A stretch of DNA of 64,000 bases from an uncultured Chlorobiaceae bacterium (lineage in GTDB: Bacteria > Bacteroidota > Chlorobiia > Chlorobiales > Chlorobiaceae). The notes under the pieces are model-generated. The model did not search any database. It saw only the letters and a program-made list of their open reading frames with translations, and was not told the origin of the DNA. Each line of letters begins with the position of its first letter. The stretch's first letter is position 1. Made by a program: the position numbers and the translations under genes. This document shows, piece by piece, positions 1 to 8,354 of this stretch. Where the stretch lies: the NCBI GenBank assembly GCA_903843305.1, contig CAIMPI010000015.1, positions 62,001-126,000 on the forward strand, written 5' to 3'.

Positions 1-723
1 AAACAAGATACAGAACAGCCAAAAAATGATCACAAAGACGCATTACTCAACGAAATTTTTACATATAAATATCTTGAATTATTAATCGAAAGAGAAACAC
101 TAAAAACATTTTATGGTTCAATAAATTCTATATTGCAAATATTTTGTGAAAAATTTTCAATAGACCAAATATCAGACGACATAATTAATCCATTAATTGA
201 GAAAAAGGAAAGAAGAAATATATTAATACACAATAATTTAGTTATCAATAGAGAGTATTGTCGAAAAGTATCTTGTAGCAATAATGATTTAGGGAAAAAA
301 CTAAAAATAACAATTCAATATTTAATCGAAACAATTGGTGAGATGATTGCGATTTTACAAACAATTGAGATAATGATAAGAAATAAATATTCTACCTATA
401 CACAACTGAAAGTCGTTCGTGACATCTGGAATTATCTTTTTAATTCATCAATTTTGATTTTTGAACAGCATTGGATCATACAAAATAACAAAATAGTTGG
501 ATATAATACGAAATATGCGAAAAAATATTCAAACAACTATTCTTCAGGAGAGCAGACTCTTCTTGCATTATTTTTATTAAATTATAGTGAAAGTCTTATA
601 GGTGATGTCCTTAATATACGAAATTTAAAGATGTTTTGTGGACTTGATATGGATAAAGTTGCATATATTGTAGAGGTTTTTGACAAATATCCGTTATTAC
701 TTCAACCAATGAACAATAAATGA
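1..723 (+). CDS. Partial hypothetical protein with HEPN-like RX4H motif
   Basis: The reading frame is open from base 1, so the gene starts outside the window; about 240 residues are visible. I do not recognise the family. The visible part is Lys/Ile/Asn rich and mostly helical in character. It contains R72-N-I-L-I-H77 (numbered from base 1) after a run of charged residues. This fits the RX4H signature of HEPN ribonuclease-like domains and resembles the RRNxxxHN form of some HEPN proteins. The DNA is strikingly AT-rich compared with everything to its right, which suggests horizontal acquisition. The neighbouring HepT/MntA pair fits a small defence or mobile-gene patch. The HEPN reading is an inference from one motif. 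Confidence 0.6.
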   Translation, partial: KQDTEQPKNDHKDALLNEIFTYKYLELLIERETLKTFYGSINSILQIFCEKFSIDQISDDIINPLIEKKERRNILIHNNLVINREYCRKVSCSNNDLGKKLKITIQYLIETIGEMIAILQTIEIMIRNKYSTYTQLKVVRDIWNYLFNSSILIFEQHWIIQNNKIVGYNTKYAKKYSNNYSSGEQTLLALFLLNYSESLIGDVLNIRNLKMFCGLDMDKVAYIVEVFDKYPLLLQPMNNK

Positions 724-897
724 TTTGCTTTTATACGCATTAATGTTCAATGTATCACGCCACAAAACTTTTGATTCTTTCACTTATGTTGGTTTTTGGC
801 TTTTAGTGAACTTTTCTTTTTCCCGAATATTCATGGAAAAAGTATGCTTGCGACGACTCATTGAGCAAAAGGCAATCAACCATCATTTCAACCATCC

Positions 898-1212
898 TCA
901 TTTCCTTTCTTTCTGATACAGCGCAACGCCAAAGCGCTGGATATGATCAAGCACATGTGCGTCACTGATATTGAGCAGCAGTGAGAGGTCAATCGCATAG
1001 GGCAGCAGCAGATCATCAAGCTCGTTTATAACTTTGGTCAGAACGGCAGAGGTCAAGTCTGATCCGCCAACAAGCGTTAAGTCAATATCCGATCCTTGCC
1101 GGTAGCTGCCTTTTGCCCGCGAACCGTAGAGAACTGCTTGTTCAATCTGCGGATAATGGGAAAAAACGCCGAGAATACCTTCAATCACCGATTCGGCAAG
1201 TCCATAACTCAC
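898..1212 (-). CDS. mntA: MntA-like nucleotidyltransferase antitoxin
   Basis: About 104 residues, minimal nucleotidyltransferase (MNT) fold. The sequence has G30-S31 followed ten residues later by D42-x-D44, the GSX10DXD active-site motif, and a third acidic residue at D75. In the HepT/MntA type VII systems the MNT protein adds AMP to the HEPN toxin and neutralises it; that role is known for the family and inferred here. I chose the GTG at 1212 rather than a longer start because AAGGAGG sits just upstream and the GTG overlaps the stop codon of the toxin gene as GTGA, which implies translational coupling. The upstream extension to 1272 would run inside the toxin gene. Confidence 0.85.
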   Translation of the reverse strand: MSYGLAESVIEGILGVFSHYPQIEQAVLYGSRAKGSYRQGSDIDLTLVGGSDLTSAVLTKVINELDDLLLPYAIDLSLLLNISDAHVLDHIQRFGVALYQKERK

Positions 1213-1634
1213 AAAGCCTCCTTCTCTTTCAAGCCGTCCATCTTGCTCTGAAAAACCGTCAATGCTGCACAATAGCGGTTCAGGATAGCCTCAACAATCT
1301 CACGAGCAGTCTCTTCGTTATAGGTGTGAGAGGTTAGGTTGCGGTCACGAATCATATCCATCCAGATATCACCATCCTCAATCAGTCCAAGCTTGAAGGC
1401 GAGACGGGTAACATCTTTCGAACCATAAAGAGCCTCTGTACCGCGATGTTCAAGAAAATCCTTCAACGTCTTCCAAGCCAGCTCATGGGTATATTCAAAC
1501 GACTGTATCAATCCCTGCTGTTCGAGATCGGAAAGATCACGCTCGGCGGCAAGAGCAACCGCATTCTGCATTCGGGCAAACGCATGATTGAAATGGTTCA
1601 GCCGTTGTATCCACCGAATATCTTGTTTCATCAT
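1209..1634 (-). CDS. hepT: HepT-like HEPN toxin (HI0074-type)
   Basis: 141 residues, all-helical HEPN-domain protein of the nucleotidyltransferase substrate-binding (HI0074) family. R98-x4-H103-x-Y105 matches the RX4HXY motif of HepT, where Arg and His form the RNase active site and the Tyr is the residue AMPylated by the partner. It is translationally coupled to the downstream MNT gene. Family knowledge makes this a toxin-antitoxin pair, with the toxin probably cleaving RNA or tRNA when free. No promoter operator was identified. The closely related HI0073/HI0074 pairs are sometimes annotated only as nucleotidyltransferase partners, so toxicity is inferred. Confidence 0.83.
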   Translation of the reverse strand: MMKQDIRWIQRLNHFNHAFARMQNAVALAAERDLSDLEQQGLIQSFEYTHELAWKTLKDFLEHRGTEALYGSKDVTRLAFKLGLIEDGDIWMDMIRDRNLTSHTYNEETAREIVEAILNRYCAALTVFQSKMDGLKEKEAL

Positions 1635-1669
1635 AAGATGATATAATTGCTAAAAAATAAGAGGTTCAA

Positions 1670-2683
1670 TCATTCCTGCACCCCGTAATATTCGCGATAC
1701 CATGCCACAAAGCGTTTGATGCCCTCGGGCACGGTGGTCTCCGGTTTGTAGTGAACATCCTGCATCAGTTGATCAACGTCAGCATAGGTGTCGGGCACGT
1801 CTCCGGGCTGCAATGGCAGGAACTCTTTTATGGCCGTGCGGCCAAGCTGCTCTTCAAGCGCTTTGATGTAATCCATCAGGTCAACCGGATTGCTGTTGCC
1901 AATATTGTACACCCTCCAGGGTGCTTTGCTTGTCGCGGTATCGGGCTTGAGGCCTGACCACTCGGGATTGGGTTCAGCAACATGATTGAGCGTTCTCAGA
2001 ACCCCCTCGGTAATATCTTCGATAAAGGTAAAATCGCGCCGATGCTTGCCGTAATTGAACACCTTGATTGGTTTGTTCTTCAGAATGGCATCGGTAAAGA
2101 GAAAAAGCGCCATATCAGGCCTTCCCCACGGGCCATAAACAGTAAAAAAGCGCAGACCGGTTGTCGGCAGATTATAGAGATGGCTATATGTATGCGCCAT
2201 CAGCTCGTTGGCTTTTTTGCTTGCCGCATAGAGGGAGAGCGGATGATCGACATTGTCGTGCACCGAAAAAGGCATAGTTTCATTGGCGCCATAGACCGAA
2301 CTTGAAGAGGCGTAGACCAAGTGCTTCACGCCGTTATGGCGACACCCCTCAAGAATATTGAGAAAACCAACAATATTACTCTCAATGTAAGCGTGGGGAT
2401 TCTCAATTGAATAGCGGACACCTGCCTGGGCAGCAAGATTGACCACACGCTCAAATTCACCTGTTTTAAAAAGCTCCTCCATCGCACTCCGGTCAGCAAT
2501 ATCAACCTTCATGAACGTGAACCCCTCATAAGGCTCCAGCATAGCAAGCCGTGCATGCTTGAGTGAAACATCGTAATAGTCGTTCAGGTTATCGATTCCG
2601 GTTACCTGCTCTCCCCTTTCGAGCAGCCGCTTGCAGACATGAAACCCTATAAATCCGGCGGCGCCGGTCACAAGTATCTTCAT
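1670..2683 (-). CDS. UDP-glucuronate 4-epimerase-type NAD-dependent epimerase
   Basis: 337 residues, extended short-chain dehydrogenase. The N-terminal Rossmann motif is G7-A-A-G10-F-I-G13, the catalytic Ser cluster lies at 127-129, and Y152-x3-K156 gives the YxxxK pair. The length and the YAASKKANE context fit the UDP-glucuronate 4-epimerase / CapI group, which makes UDP-galacturonate for capsule, O-antigen or exopolysaccharide. The exact sugar cannot be fixed from sequence reading; a UDP-glucose 4-epimerase role is the main alternative. It stands alone on the minus strand, divergent from the ATP-grasp gene with about 260 bases between, so both promoters must lie there. Confidence 0.85.
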   Translation of the reverse strand: MKILVTGAAGFIGFHVCKRLLERGEQVTGIDNLNDYYDVSLKHARLAMLEPYEGFTFMKVDIADRSAMEELFKTGEFERVVNLAAQAGVRYSIENPHAYIESNIVGFLNILEGCRHNGVKHLVYASSSSVYGANETMPFSVHDNVDHPLSLYAASKKANELMAHTYSHLYNLPTTGLRFFTVYGPWGRPDMALFLFTDAILKNKPIKVFNYGKHRRDFTFIEDITEGVLRTLNHVAEPNPEWSGLKPDTATSKAPWRVYNIGNSNPVDLMDYIKALEEQLGRTAIKEFLPLQPGDVPDTYADVDQLMQDVHYKPETTVPEGIKRFVAWYREYYGVQE

Positions 2684-2946
2684 TGCTTTTATTCAGTAAT
2701 GGGTTACAGCCGCATTCCGGGCGGCATTGAAAAAGTTTGGGCTTTTTCTTGACCCATAATAAAAACAATTCACCGCCCTGACAAAACAAAAAACAGAAGC
2801 TTTTTACAGCAAAAACAAACAAAAAGGTAAAGAATCCTGATATTTTTTTAATTTTTTAGGTACATTTAAAAAAAATCCGAATTTATTTAAGATTTAGAGC
2901 ACAAATAAACAATGATTTTCCATTAACATCAAGAATTCTTACCCCA

Positions 2947-4395
2947 ATGAGTCGCTTCTTTGAGCGGTACGAGCCTGAAACCCGTCAGTTTTTTGATGAG
3001 GTTATTTCAACAGAGGGAGCCCCCAGGCCTCATTACGACAAGATGCTTCAACGTTTTGCCCAGTTTTCGATCGACGATATCAAAGCCCGCAGGGAAATTG
3101 TCAACATTTTTTTCCGAAACCAGGGTATCACTTTTACGGTCTATGGCGAGGAGGAGGGTGTCGAACGGCTCTTCCCATTCGATCTTATTCCGAGAGTAGT
3201 ACCTTCCCACGAATGGGAAAGAATCGAAAAAGGGCTGATCCAACGAATTACAGCACTTAATGAGTTTCTGAATGATATCTATCATGCCCAGAAAATCCTC
3301 AAGGACAAGGTCATTCCCGCCGAGCTGATTCTCGGAAGCCAGCACTTCAGACGTGAATTTGTCGGGGTCAATCCCCCGCTTGGCATCTATATTCACGTTA
3401 CAGGCAGCGATATCATCCGCGACAAGGCGGGAAACTATTTTGTGCTTGAAGACAACCTGCGCACCCCGAGCGGCGTTTCGTATATGCTTCAGAATCGGCA
3501 GGCGATGAAACGCGCCTTTCCGGTACTCTTCGACAAATACAAAATTCGGCCGATCGAAAACTATCCGCAGGAGCTGCTCCGTACCCTGCAGGAAATTGGC
3601 CCTGTTTCACGTCGCGAACCAAATGTTGTGGTTCTTACCCCTGGCATTTACAACTCGGCCTACTTTGAGCACAGTTTTCTTGCCCGCCAGATGGGCGTCG
3701 AACTGACCGAAGGCAAGGATCTTGTGGTCAACAACAACAAGGTATACACCCGAACCACCCGGGGACTTGAGCAGGTTGACGTCATTTATCGCAGGGTTGA
3801 CGACGCTTTTCTCGATCCGCTGGTGTTTCGGCCGGATTCAAAACTTGGAGTGGCAGGCCTCGTCAATGCCTACCGGAAAGGCAATGTCACGCTTGCAAAC
3901 GCCATTGGCTGTGGCGTAGCCGACGACAAGGTGATCTACAGCTTTGTCCCAAAGATTATCAAATACTATCTCGGTGAAGAGCCGATTCTGGAAAATGTAC
4001 CAACCTGGCTGGCAAGCAATCCTGCTGACCTGAAATACATTCTTGCAAATCTCGATTCTCTGGTGGTAAAAGCTGCCAATGAATCTGGAGGATACGGCAT
4101 GTTGATCGGGCCTGAATCAACCATTGAAGAACAGGAGAATTTTGCTGAAATGATTGTTGCTAATCCTCGCAACTACATCGCCCAGCCAACTATTTCTCTG
4201 TCGCGTCATCCAAGCTTTTTCAACGACACTGAGCTTTGGGGATGTCATATCGACCTCCGACCTTATGTATTGTATGGCAAAACCATCACTATTGTCCCCG
4301 GAGGCCTGACAAGAGTAGCCCTTAAACGCGGTTCACTGGTGGTCAACTCCTCACAGGGTGGGGGCAGCAAAGATACGTGGGTTGTCGATGAATAA
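2947..4395 (+). CDS. Circularly permuted ATP-grasp type 2 protein (DUF404/DUF407)
   Basis: 482 residues of the COG2308 family. The fold is a circularly permuted ATP-grasp, so the ATP-binding Lys and glycine-rich loop fall near the C-terminus (residues about 373-386, with K, ESGGYGM). Members are predicted amide-bond ligases acting on peptides or small amines, cytoplasmic, with no known substrate for this subgroup. The gene is followed at 19 bases by an alpha-E protein and then a transglutaminase-like protein, the standard three-gene context described for this family, where the ligase would build and the transglutaminase or protease-like partner would trim or exchange amide bonds. The functional statement is inference; the family call is firm. 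Confidence 0.85.
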   Translation: MSRFFERYEPETRQFFDEVISTEGAPRPHYDKMLQRFAQFSIDDIKARREIVNIFFRNQGITFTVYGEEEGVERLFPFDLIPRVVPSHEWERIEKGLIQRITALNEFLNDIYHAQKILKDKVIPAELILGSQHFRREFVGVNPPLGIYIHVTGSDIIRDKAGNYFVLEDNLRTPSGVSYMLQNRQAMKRAFPVLFDKYKIRPIENYPQELLRTLQEIGPVSRREPNVVVLTPGIYNSAYFEHSFLARQMGVELTEGKDLVVNNNKVYTRTTRGLEQVDVIYRRVDDAFLDPLVFRPDSKLGVAGLVNAYRKGNVTLANAIGCGVADDKVIYSFVPKIIKYYLGEEPILENVPTWLASNPADLKYILANLDSLVVKAANESGGYGMLIGPESTIEEQENFAEMIVANPRNYIAQPTISLSRHPSFFNDTELWGCHIDLRPYVLYGKTITIVPGGLTRVALKRGSLVVNSSQGGGSKDTWVVDE

Positions 4396-4414
4396 ATACT
4401 AATATTTTACTATT

Positions 4415-5488
4415 ATGTTAAGTCGTGTTGCCGAATCACTCTTTTGGATGAGCCGATATTTTGAGCGAGCAGAAAATACTGCGAGGTTTCTTGACGTCAA
4501 TTTTAACCTGCTGCTTGACCTCAACAAAATTACCCACATAGAGAACCCGAACTACTGGATAGCGCTGATTCTTGTAACCAGTGACAAGGAACGCTTCAAC
4601 AGCCTCTATGAGACGTACTCGGCGCATACCGTCACCGACTATCTTGTGTTCAACAAAAACAATCCAAACTCCATCACTTCCTGTATCAGCCTGGCGAGGG
4701 AAAATGCCCGCAGCATCATTGAGAGCATCTCAAGCGAAATGTGGGAGCAGGTCAACAACCTCTACCACTACCTGCAAAGTGTTACTCCCCAGTTCGTACA
4801 CAACGACCCTTACGGTTTCTACAAGGAGATCAAGAATGCCTCTCACCTTTTCCAGGGCATTACCGACAACACTTTCTCCCATAACGAAGGGTGGGACTTC
4901 ATTCAGATCGCAAAATATCTTGAGCGTACCGACAATATTGCCCGACTGATTGACGTGAAATACCATATGCTGCTCTCTGAAGCGCAAAGCCAGCCAGAGA
5001 TTGTTGAGGGATCGGAAGATATTATTCAATGGATGGCTGTGCTCAAAAGCTGTAGCGCACTTGAAGCTTTCCGAAAGGTTTATCTTTCAAAAATTGATCC
5101 TGACAACATTCTGCGCTTTCTCATTCTTGATAGAACATTTCCGCGCAGCATAAACTTTTCTGTCTGTGCGGCTGAAGATGCACTGTGGCGTATATCAGGC
5201 AGCTCCCGCCATCGTTACGTCAACAACGCTGACCGGCTGATTGGAAAACTGGAAGCCGAGCTGAGCTATACCGCTATTGAAGACATCTATGCAAAAGGCT
5301 TGCACATTTATCTTGAAGATCTGGAACAGCGACTGGTAAAAGTTGGTGAGCAGGTTCATTTGACCTATTTTGCCTATCACACTCCGGAAATTGAGCCATT
5401 GGACATTGAAGAAGCCCTTCCTTTTACCGGAGTAGCCGGAGGACGGGCAAACTGGAGCCAGGCACAGCAGCATCAACAACAGCAATAA
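4415..5488 (+). CDS. Alpha-E domain protein (DUF403)
   Basis: 357 residues, almost wholly alpha-helical, of the COG2307 alpha-E family. It opens with the typical LSRVAESLFWMSRYFERAEN segment and repeats a similar helix near residues 165-180 (YLERTDNIARLIDVKY). No catalytic motif is known for the family. It occurs with circularly permuted ATP-grasp ligases and transglutaminase-like proteins, and is thought to be a structural or substrate-carrying partner. It starts 19 bases after the ligase and ends 23 bases before the transglutaminase gene, so the three are surely one operon. The C-terminus ends in a Gln/His-rich tail that looks like low-complexity drift. Confidence 0.88.
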   Translation: MLSRVAESLFWMSRYFERAENTARFLDVNFNLLLDLNKITHIENPNYWIALILVTSDKERFNSLYETYSAHTVTDYLVFNKNNPNSITSCISLARENARSIIESISSEMWEQVNNLYHYLQSVTPQFVHNDPYGFYKEIKNASHLFQGITDNTFSHNEGWDFIQIAKYLERTDNIARLIDVKYHMLLSEAQSQPEIVEGSEDIIQWMAVLKSCSALEAFRKVYLSKIDPDNILRFLILDRTFPRSINFSVCAAEDALWRISGSSRHRYVNNADRLIGKLEAELSYTAIEDIYAKGLHIYLEDLEQRLVKVGEQVHLTYFAYHTPEIEPLDIEEALPFTGVAGGRANWSQAQQHQQQQ

Positions 5489-5511
5489 CCAGATGTAAAA
5501 CAAAAAAGAGC

Positions 5512-6339
5512 ATGATTTTGAAAGTTGAGCACGCAACCCTGTTTGAATATGACAATCCAATCTATGAAACAGCGACCGAAGTAAGACTTCATCCCGACAA
5601 CAACCCTGCCGCTCCACAGCGTTGCGCAAGCTTTAACCTCCAGATTGATCCTCCGGCTACCATCTTCGAGTACACAGACTTCTACGGCAATCAGGTCAAC
5701 CACTTCAATCTGCTCCAGAGCCACAAACGAGTCAACATCATTGCAACTTCTGTCGTAGAAACTGGCATGGGCATTTCTTCGGCCAGTGAAGATGAGGATA
5801 TCTATCTTATGGACTTTTCGTGCCAAAGCCGCTACGTCCATTTCGACCAGGCCATCCGCAACTTTACCTCGCAATTTGCAACAGATACTGACAGCTTTCA
5901 GCTTGCCGAATCAATCTGCCGCCACATCAATGACTCATTTATCTATGAACCCGGAGTAACCGACGTTCACAGCACCAGCGCCGTTGTCATGGCTCTCGGA
6001 CGCGGAGTGTGCCAGGATTTTGCCCATATAATGCTCGCCGCCTGCCGCAACCTCGACGTTCCCGCCCGATACGTCAGCGGTTACCTCTTCGGTGGAAGCA
6101 CTCCTGATGGACGGGATGAAGCCAGCCACGCCTGGTGCGAAGTCTATTGCGGAAAAGAAAAAGGGTGGATAGGCATGGATCCGACCCATAAAACCCTTTT
6201 TGTTGACGAACGGTACATCAAAATCGGGTCCGGCAGGGACTATGACGATGTGCCACCTGTGCGGGGTACTTATAAAGGCAATGCCAAAGAAAAACTCAGT
6301 GTGTCAGTGAAGGTAAGCTCCATGGAACAGGTATATTAA
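5512..6339 (+). CDS. Transglutaminase-like cysteine protease-fold protein
   Basis: 275 residues of the COG1305 family. The N-terminal ~150 residues form the bacterial transglutaminase N domain, followed by the papain-like core with the triad visible as C167 (GRGVCQDFAH), H206 (ASHAWCEVY) and D223 (MDPTHK). There is no signal peptide, so it acts in the cytoplasm. Bacterial members may be peptidases or amidases rather than true crosslinkers. Third gene of the ATP-grasp / alpha-E operon. The next gene, a membrane-anchored hydrolase, begins 17 bases downstream and may be co-transcribed. Confidence 0.85.
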   Translation: MILKVEHATLFEYDNPIYETATEVRLHPDNNPAAPQRCASFNLQIDPPATIFEYTDFYGNQVNHFNLLQSHKRVNIIATSVVETGMGISSASEDEDIYLMDFSCQSRYVHFDQAIRNFTSQFATDTDSFQLAESICRHINDSFIYEPGVTDVHSTSAVVMALGRGVCQDFAHIMLAACRNLDVPARYVSGYLFGGSTPDGRDEASHAWCEVYCGKEKGWIGMDPTHKTLFVDERYIKIGSGRDYDDVPPVRGTYKGNAKEKLSVSVKVSSMEQVY

Positions 6340-6356
6340 GAGAGGATATATTTTCC

Positions 6357-7349
6357 ATGACACAACGGCTGCGCCTTGGTAATCGAAAATGGTGGCTATT
6401 TGTACTGATCACCGGATTGATACTATCCCTCGTTTTTTTCCTCCTGACACCATGGAACACATCTCAGTTGTCGTCTCACCCTCGACCAGCTCAAAGTTAT
6501 ACTGAAGCCTTACAACTCATCGAGATCCTTCGGAAACAGGAACCGTTGCAAATGAATCCTCTCTGCCAGCTCCAGTTGATGACCCACAGTAAAAAAACTG
6601 ATCGTGCCATCATTCTGGTTCATGGCTATACGAGCTGTCCACAACAATTTCATGATTTGGGAGAACGTTTTTATCATGCAGGTTATAACGTGCTTATTGC
6701 ACCCCTCCCGCATCACGGCCTTGCTGACCGGATGTCAGAAGCACAAGGAAAACTTACAGCACAGGAGCTGGCGGCTTATGCTGACCACACAGTAGATATT
6801 GCCCGTGGGCTCGGTAAAAAGGTTTTCATGATGGGCCTTTCCGCTGGAGGAGTAACCACCGCATGGGCAGCACAAAATCGGAGCGATATCGATCTTGCAG
6901 TCATCATCTCTCCGGCCTTTGGTTTCAAAAAAATTCCGACTTCCCTGACTGGCGCCACCATGAACATCTATTCTGTTTTGCCCGACGCATTCGAATGGTG
7001 GGATCCAATCCTTAAGGAAAAAGGGGCTTCAGCACACGCCTATCCCCAATATTCCCGTCATGCTTTGGTAGAAATTCTTCGCCTCAGTTTTGCAACCCTT
7101 GAGGAAGCAGGTCACAAGCCACCAGCGGCAAAAAAATTGATCGTGATACTCAACAACAATGACACCATGGTCAATAATGAGTTGACAAAAAACATTGCAT
7201 CAATCTGGCATGCACACAAGGCTGACCTCATCACTTACGAATTTCAGGCCAACCTGAAGCTTGCTCATGACCTGATTGATCCGTCTAAACCGAACCAACG
7301 AACCGAGATCGTTTACCCGCGCCTGATGGAATTTGTAAGCCATGAATAG
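6357..7349 (+). CDS. Membrane-anchored alpha/beta hydrolase
   Basis: 330 residues. A single N-terminal membrane segment at about 11-30 follows a basic start, so the catalytic domain probably faces the periplasm. The alpha/beta-hydrolase core has H89-G (oxyanion region) and the nucleophile elbow G160-L-S162-A-G-G. A candidate acid/base His lies near the C-terminus (AHDLID). The closest pattern is the serine aminopeptidase S33 / monoacylglycerol lipase group, so the substrate may be a lipid ester or a peptide. It lies 17 bases after the transglutaminase gene, in the same direction, and converges on the parF-parG-like operon. Confidence 0.78.
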   Translation: MTQRLRLGNRKWWLFVLITGLILSLVFFLLTPWNTSQLSSHPRPAQSYTEALQLIEILRKQEPLQMNPLCQLQLMTHSKKTDRAIILVHGYTSCPQQFHDLGERFYHAGYNVLIAPLPHHGLADRMSEAQGKLTAQELAAYADHTVDIARGLGKKVFMMGLSAGGVTTAWAAQNRSDIDLAVIISPAFGFKKIPTSLTGATMNIYSVLPDAFEWWDPILKEKGASAHAYPQYSRHALVEILRLSFATLEEAGHKPPAAKKLIVILNNNDTMVNNELTKNIASIWHAHKADLITYEFQANLKLAHDLIDPSKPNQRTEIVYPRLMEFVSHE

Positions 7350-7365
7350 CGCTATATATGATTCT

Positions 7366-7398
7366 GTTTTGAATTCAGAACAATACTGTTTTGTCATC
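7366..7398. repeat. GTTTTG-type repeats downstream of the par operon
   Basis: Two copies of an 11-base word, GTTTTGAATTC (7366-7376) and GTTTTGTCATC (7388-7398), 22 bases apart, lie just beyond the end of the RHH gene. The same word family recurs upstream of parF at 8291-8300, 8313-8322 and, inverted, 8341-8350. Sites at both ends of a two-gene partition operon could be RHH-protein binding sites (operator or centromere). The functional role is inferred only. Confidence 0.4.
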
Positions 7399-7407
7399 AA
7401 AAGAGTA

Positions 7408-7656
7408 TCACTTGAGCAGTTCTTTGGCATAATGCATCATGGCAAATCGAAGAAAATTTTTTTCACTTCTCCCCGTTGTTTTACAAGCTTCTGTCAAGCA
7501 AGAATACTCATGCTCATTCAAAGGCAACGTGATAGTTTTAAACTTCCGGGACGCATTAGGGTTTAATTCCCTGGTAACTGCTTGCTCAGGCTGCCTGATA
7601 AAATCATCAAGAGAAGGGAGTGCAGGTGCCTGATTTCGTGACCGTGGTTTAATCAT
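7408..7656 (-). CDS. ParG-like ribbon-helix-helix DNA-binding protein
   Basis: 82 residues. The N-terminal half is basic and Pro-rich, likely disordered, and the C-terminal half (about 42-80) has the strand-helix-helix pattern of RHH repressors (KTITLPLNEHEYSCL then a short helix and FLRFAMMHYAKELL). Its start overlaps the end of the parF-like gene by eight bases. Size, order and a mobile N-terminal tail fit ParG of plasmid TP228, the centromere-binding and autorepressor partner of ParF. The family cannot be proven by eye because RHH proteins are short and variable. Confidence 0.65.
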   Translation of the reverse strand: MIKPRSRNQAPALPSLDDFIRQPEQAVTRELNPNASRKFKTITLPLNEHEYSCLTEACKTTGRSEKNFLRFAMMHYAKELLK

Positions 7657-8290
7657 TTTTCACGACCTCCTTAACCAATAAACGAATTGAATCAGCAGCT
7701 TTTTTATCTTTCCATTCTATCGCGGATTGTCCTTCTGCAACTGAATCGCGATAAGCTTTCCGATCATAAATCCTTGTTTGAGCGACATCGAATTCAGAAA
7801 AATCTTTAAGATAGGCTTGTGCTTCCTCCGCCTCCCTGACGACAGGATTTGTTGGACACAAATTCAGCACCAGATACGCCTTAAGTTTCTGGTTAAAATC
7901 CTTGGCCTTGGAATACACCTCAGCCAGATGCGGTACGGTATCAAGATCATACTGCGACGGCCGGATAGGGCTGAGCAGAATATCGGCTGCAGATAATCCT
8001 GACCGCAATTCGACAGAGTCTCTGCCTGCGACATCAACAACAAGATATTGATACCTTTCCGCCAAATCCCTGAGCGTTACTCGAACATCTCCAGAAACCT
8101 GGACACAAGGAATATTCTTCAGTTCCGGATGACCTTGCCTATCCTGAACCCAGCGGGCAACAGAAGCCTGTGGATCAGAATCCACCAACAAAACATCCGC
8201 TTTTCCATCAAGCGCCAACGCACAAGCAACATTAACCGCTATCGTCGACTTACCACAACCACCTTTTTGACTACCGACAAGAATAATCAT
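7649..8290 (-). CDS. ParF-like ParA-family partition ATPase
   Basis: 213 residues, the short (type Ib) ParA form with no N-terminal DNA-binding domain. The deviant Walker A motif is K9-G-G-C-G-K-S-T16, and LLVDSDPQAS (about 35-44) and the VVDVAG segment supply switch regions. Such ATPases polymerise or form gradients on the nucleoid and move plasmids or protein cargo. Here it is paired with a ParG-like RHH gene. Neither rep gene nor other plasmid genes are visible nearby, so it is either a relic of an integrated element or a chromosomal system for cargo positioning. A promoter with an overlapping inverted repeat lies directly upstream. Confidence 0.85.
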   Translation of the reverse strand: MIILVGSQKGGCGKSTIAVNVACALALDGKADVLLVDSDPQASVARWVQDRQGHPELKNIPCVQVSGDVRVTLRDLAERYQYLVVDVAGRDSVELRSGLSAADILLSPIRPSQYDLDTVPHLAEVYSKAKDFNQKLKAYLVLNLCPTNPVVREAEEAQAYLKDFSEFDVAQTRIYDRKAYRDSVAEGQSAIEWKDKKAADSIRLLVKEVVKND

Positions 8291-8312
8291 GTTTTGAATC
8301 TGTTTAGCTACT

Positions 8313-8352
8313 GTTTTGGTTCTATAATAGCATTATTTTGGAATCAAAACAA
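8313..8352 (-). promoter_or_regulatory. parF promoter with overlapping inverted-repeat operator
   Basis: On the minus strand a -35-like TTGTTT (8347-8352) and -10 TATTAT (8324-8329) are separated by 17 bases. Inverted repeats GTTTTGATTC (8341-8350, minus strand) and GAACCAAAAC (8313-8322) overlap the -35 and follow the -10. They match at nine of ten positions when one arm is inverted. This is the layout expected of an autorepressed partition operon. A further copy, GTTTTGAATC, lies at 8291-8300 right against the start codon. Confidence 0.5.
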
Positions 8353-8354
8353 TA

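Noticed and set aside
725-916. Short plus-strand frame after the first partial gene
   Set aside because: TTG start, no ribosome site, no domain; overlaps the end of the MNT gene.
2589-2822. Minus-strand frame upstream of the epimerase
   Set aside because: Overlaps the epimerase start in another frame and has no motif.
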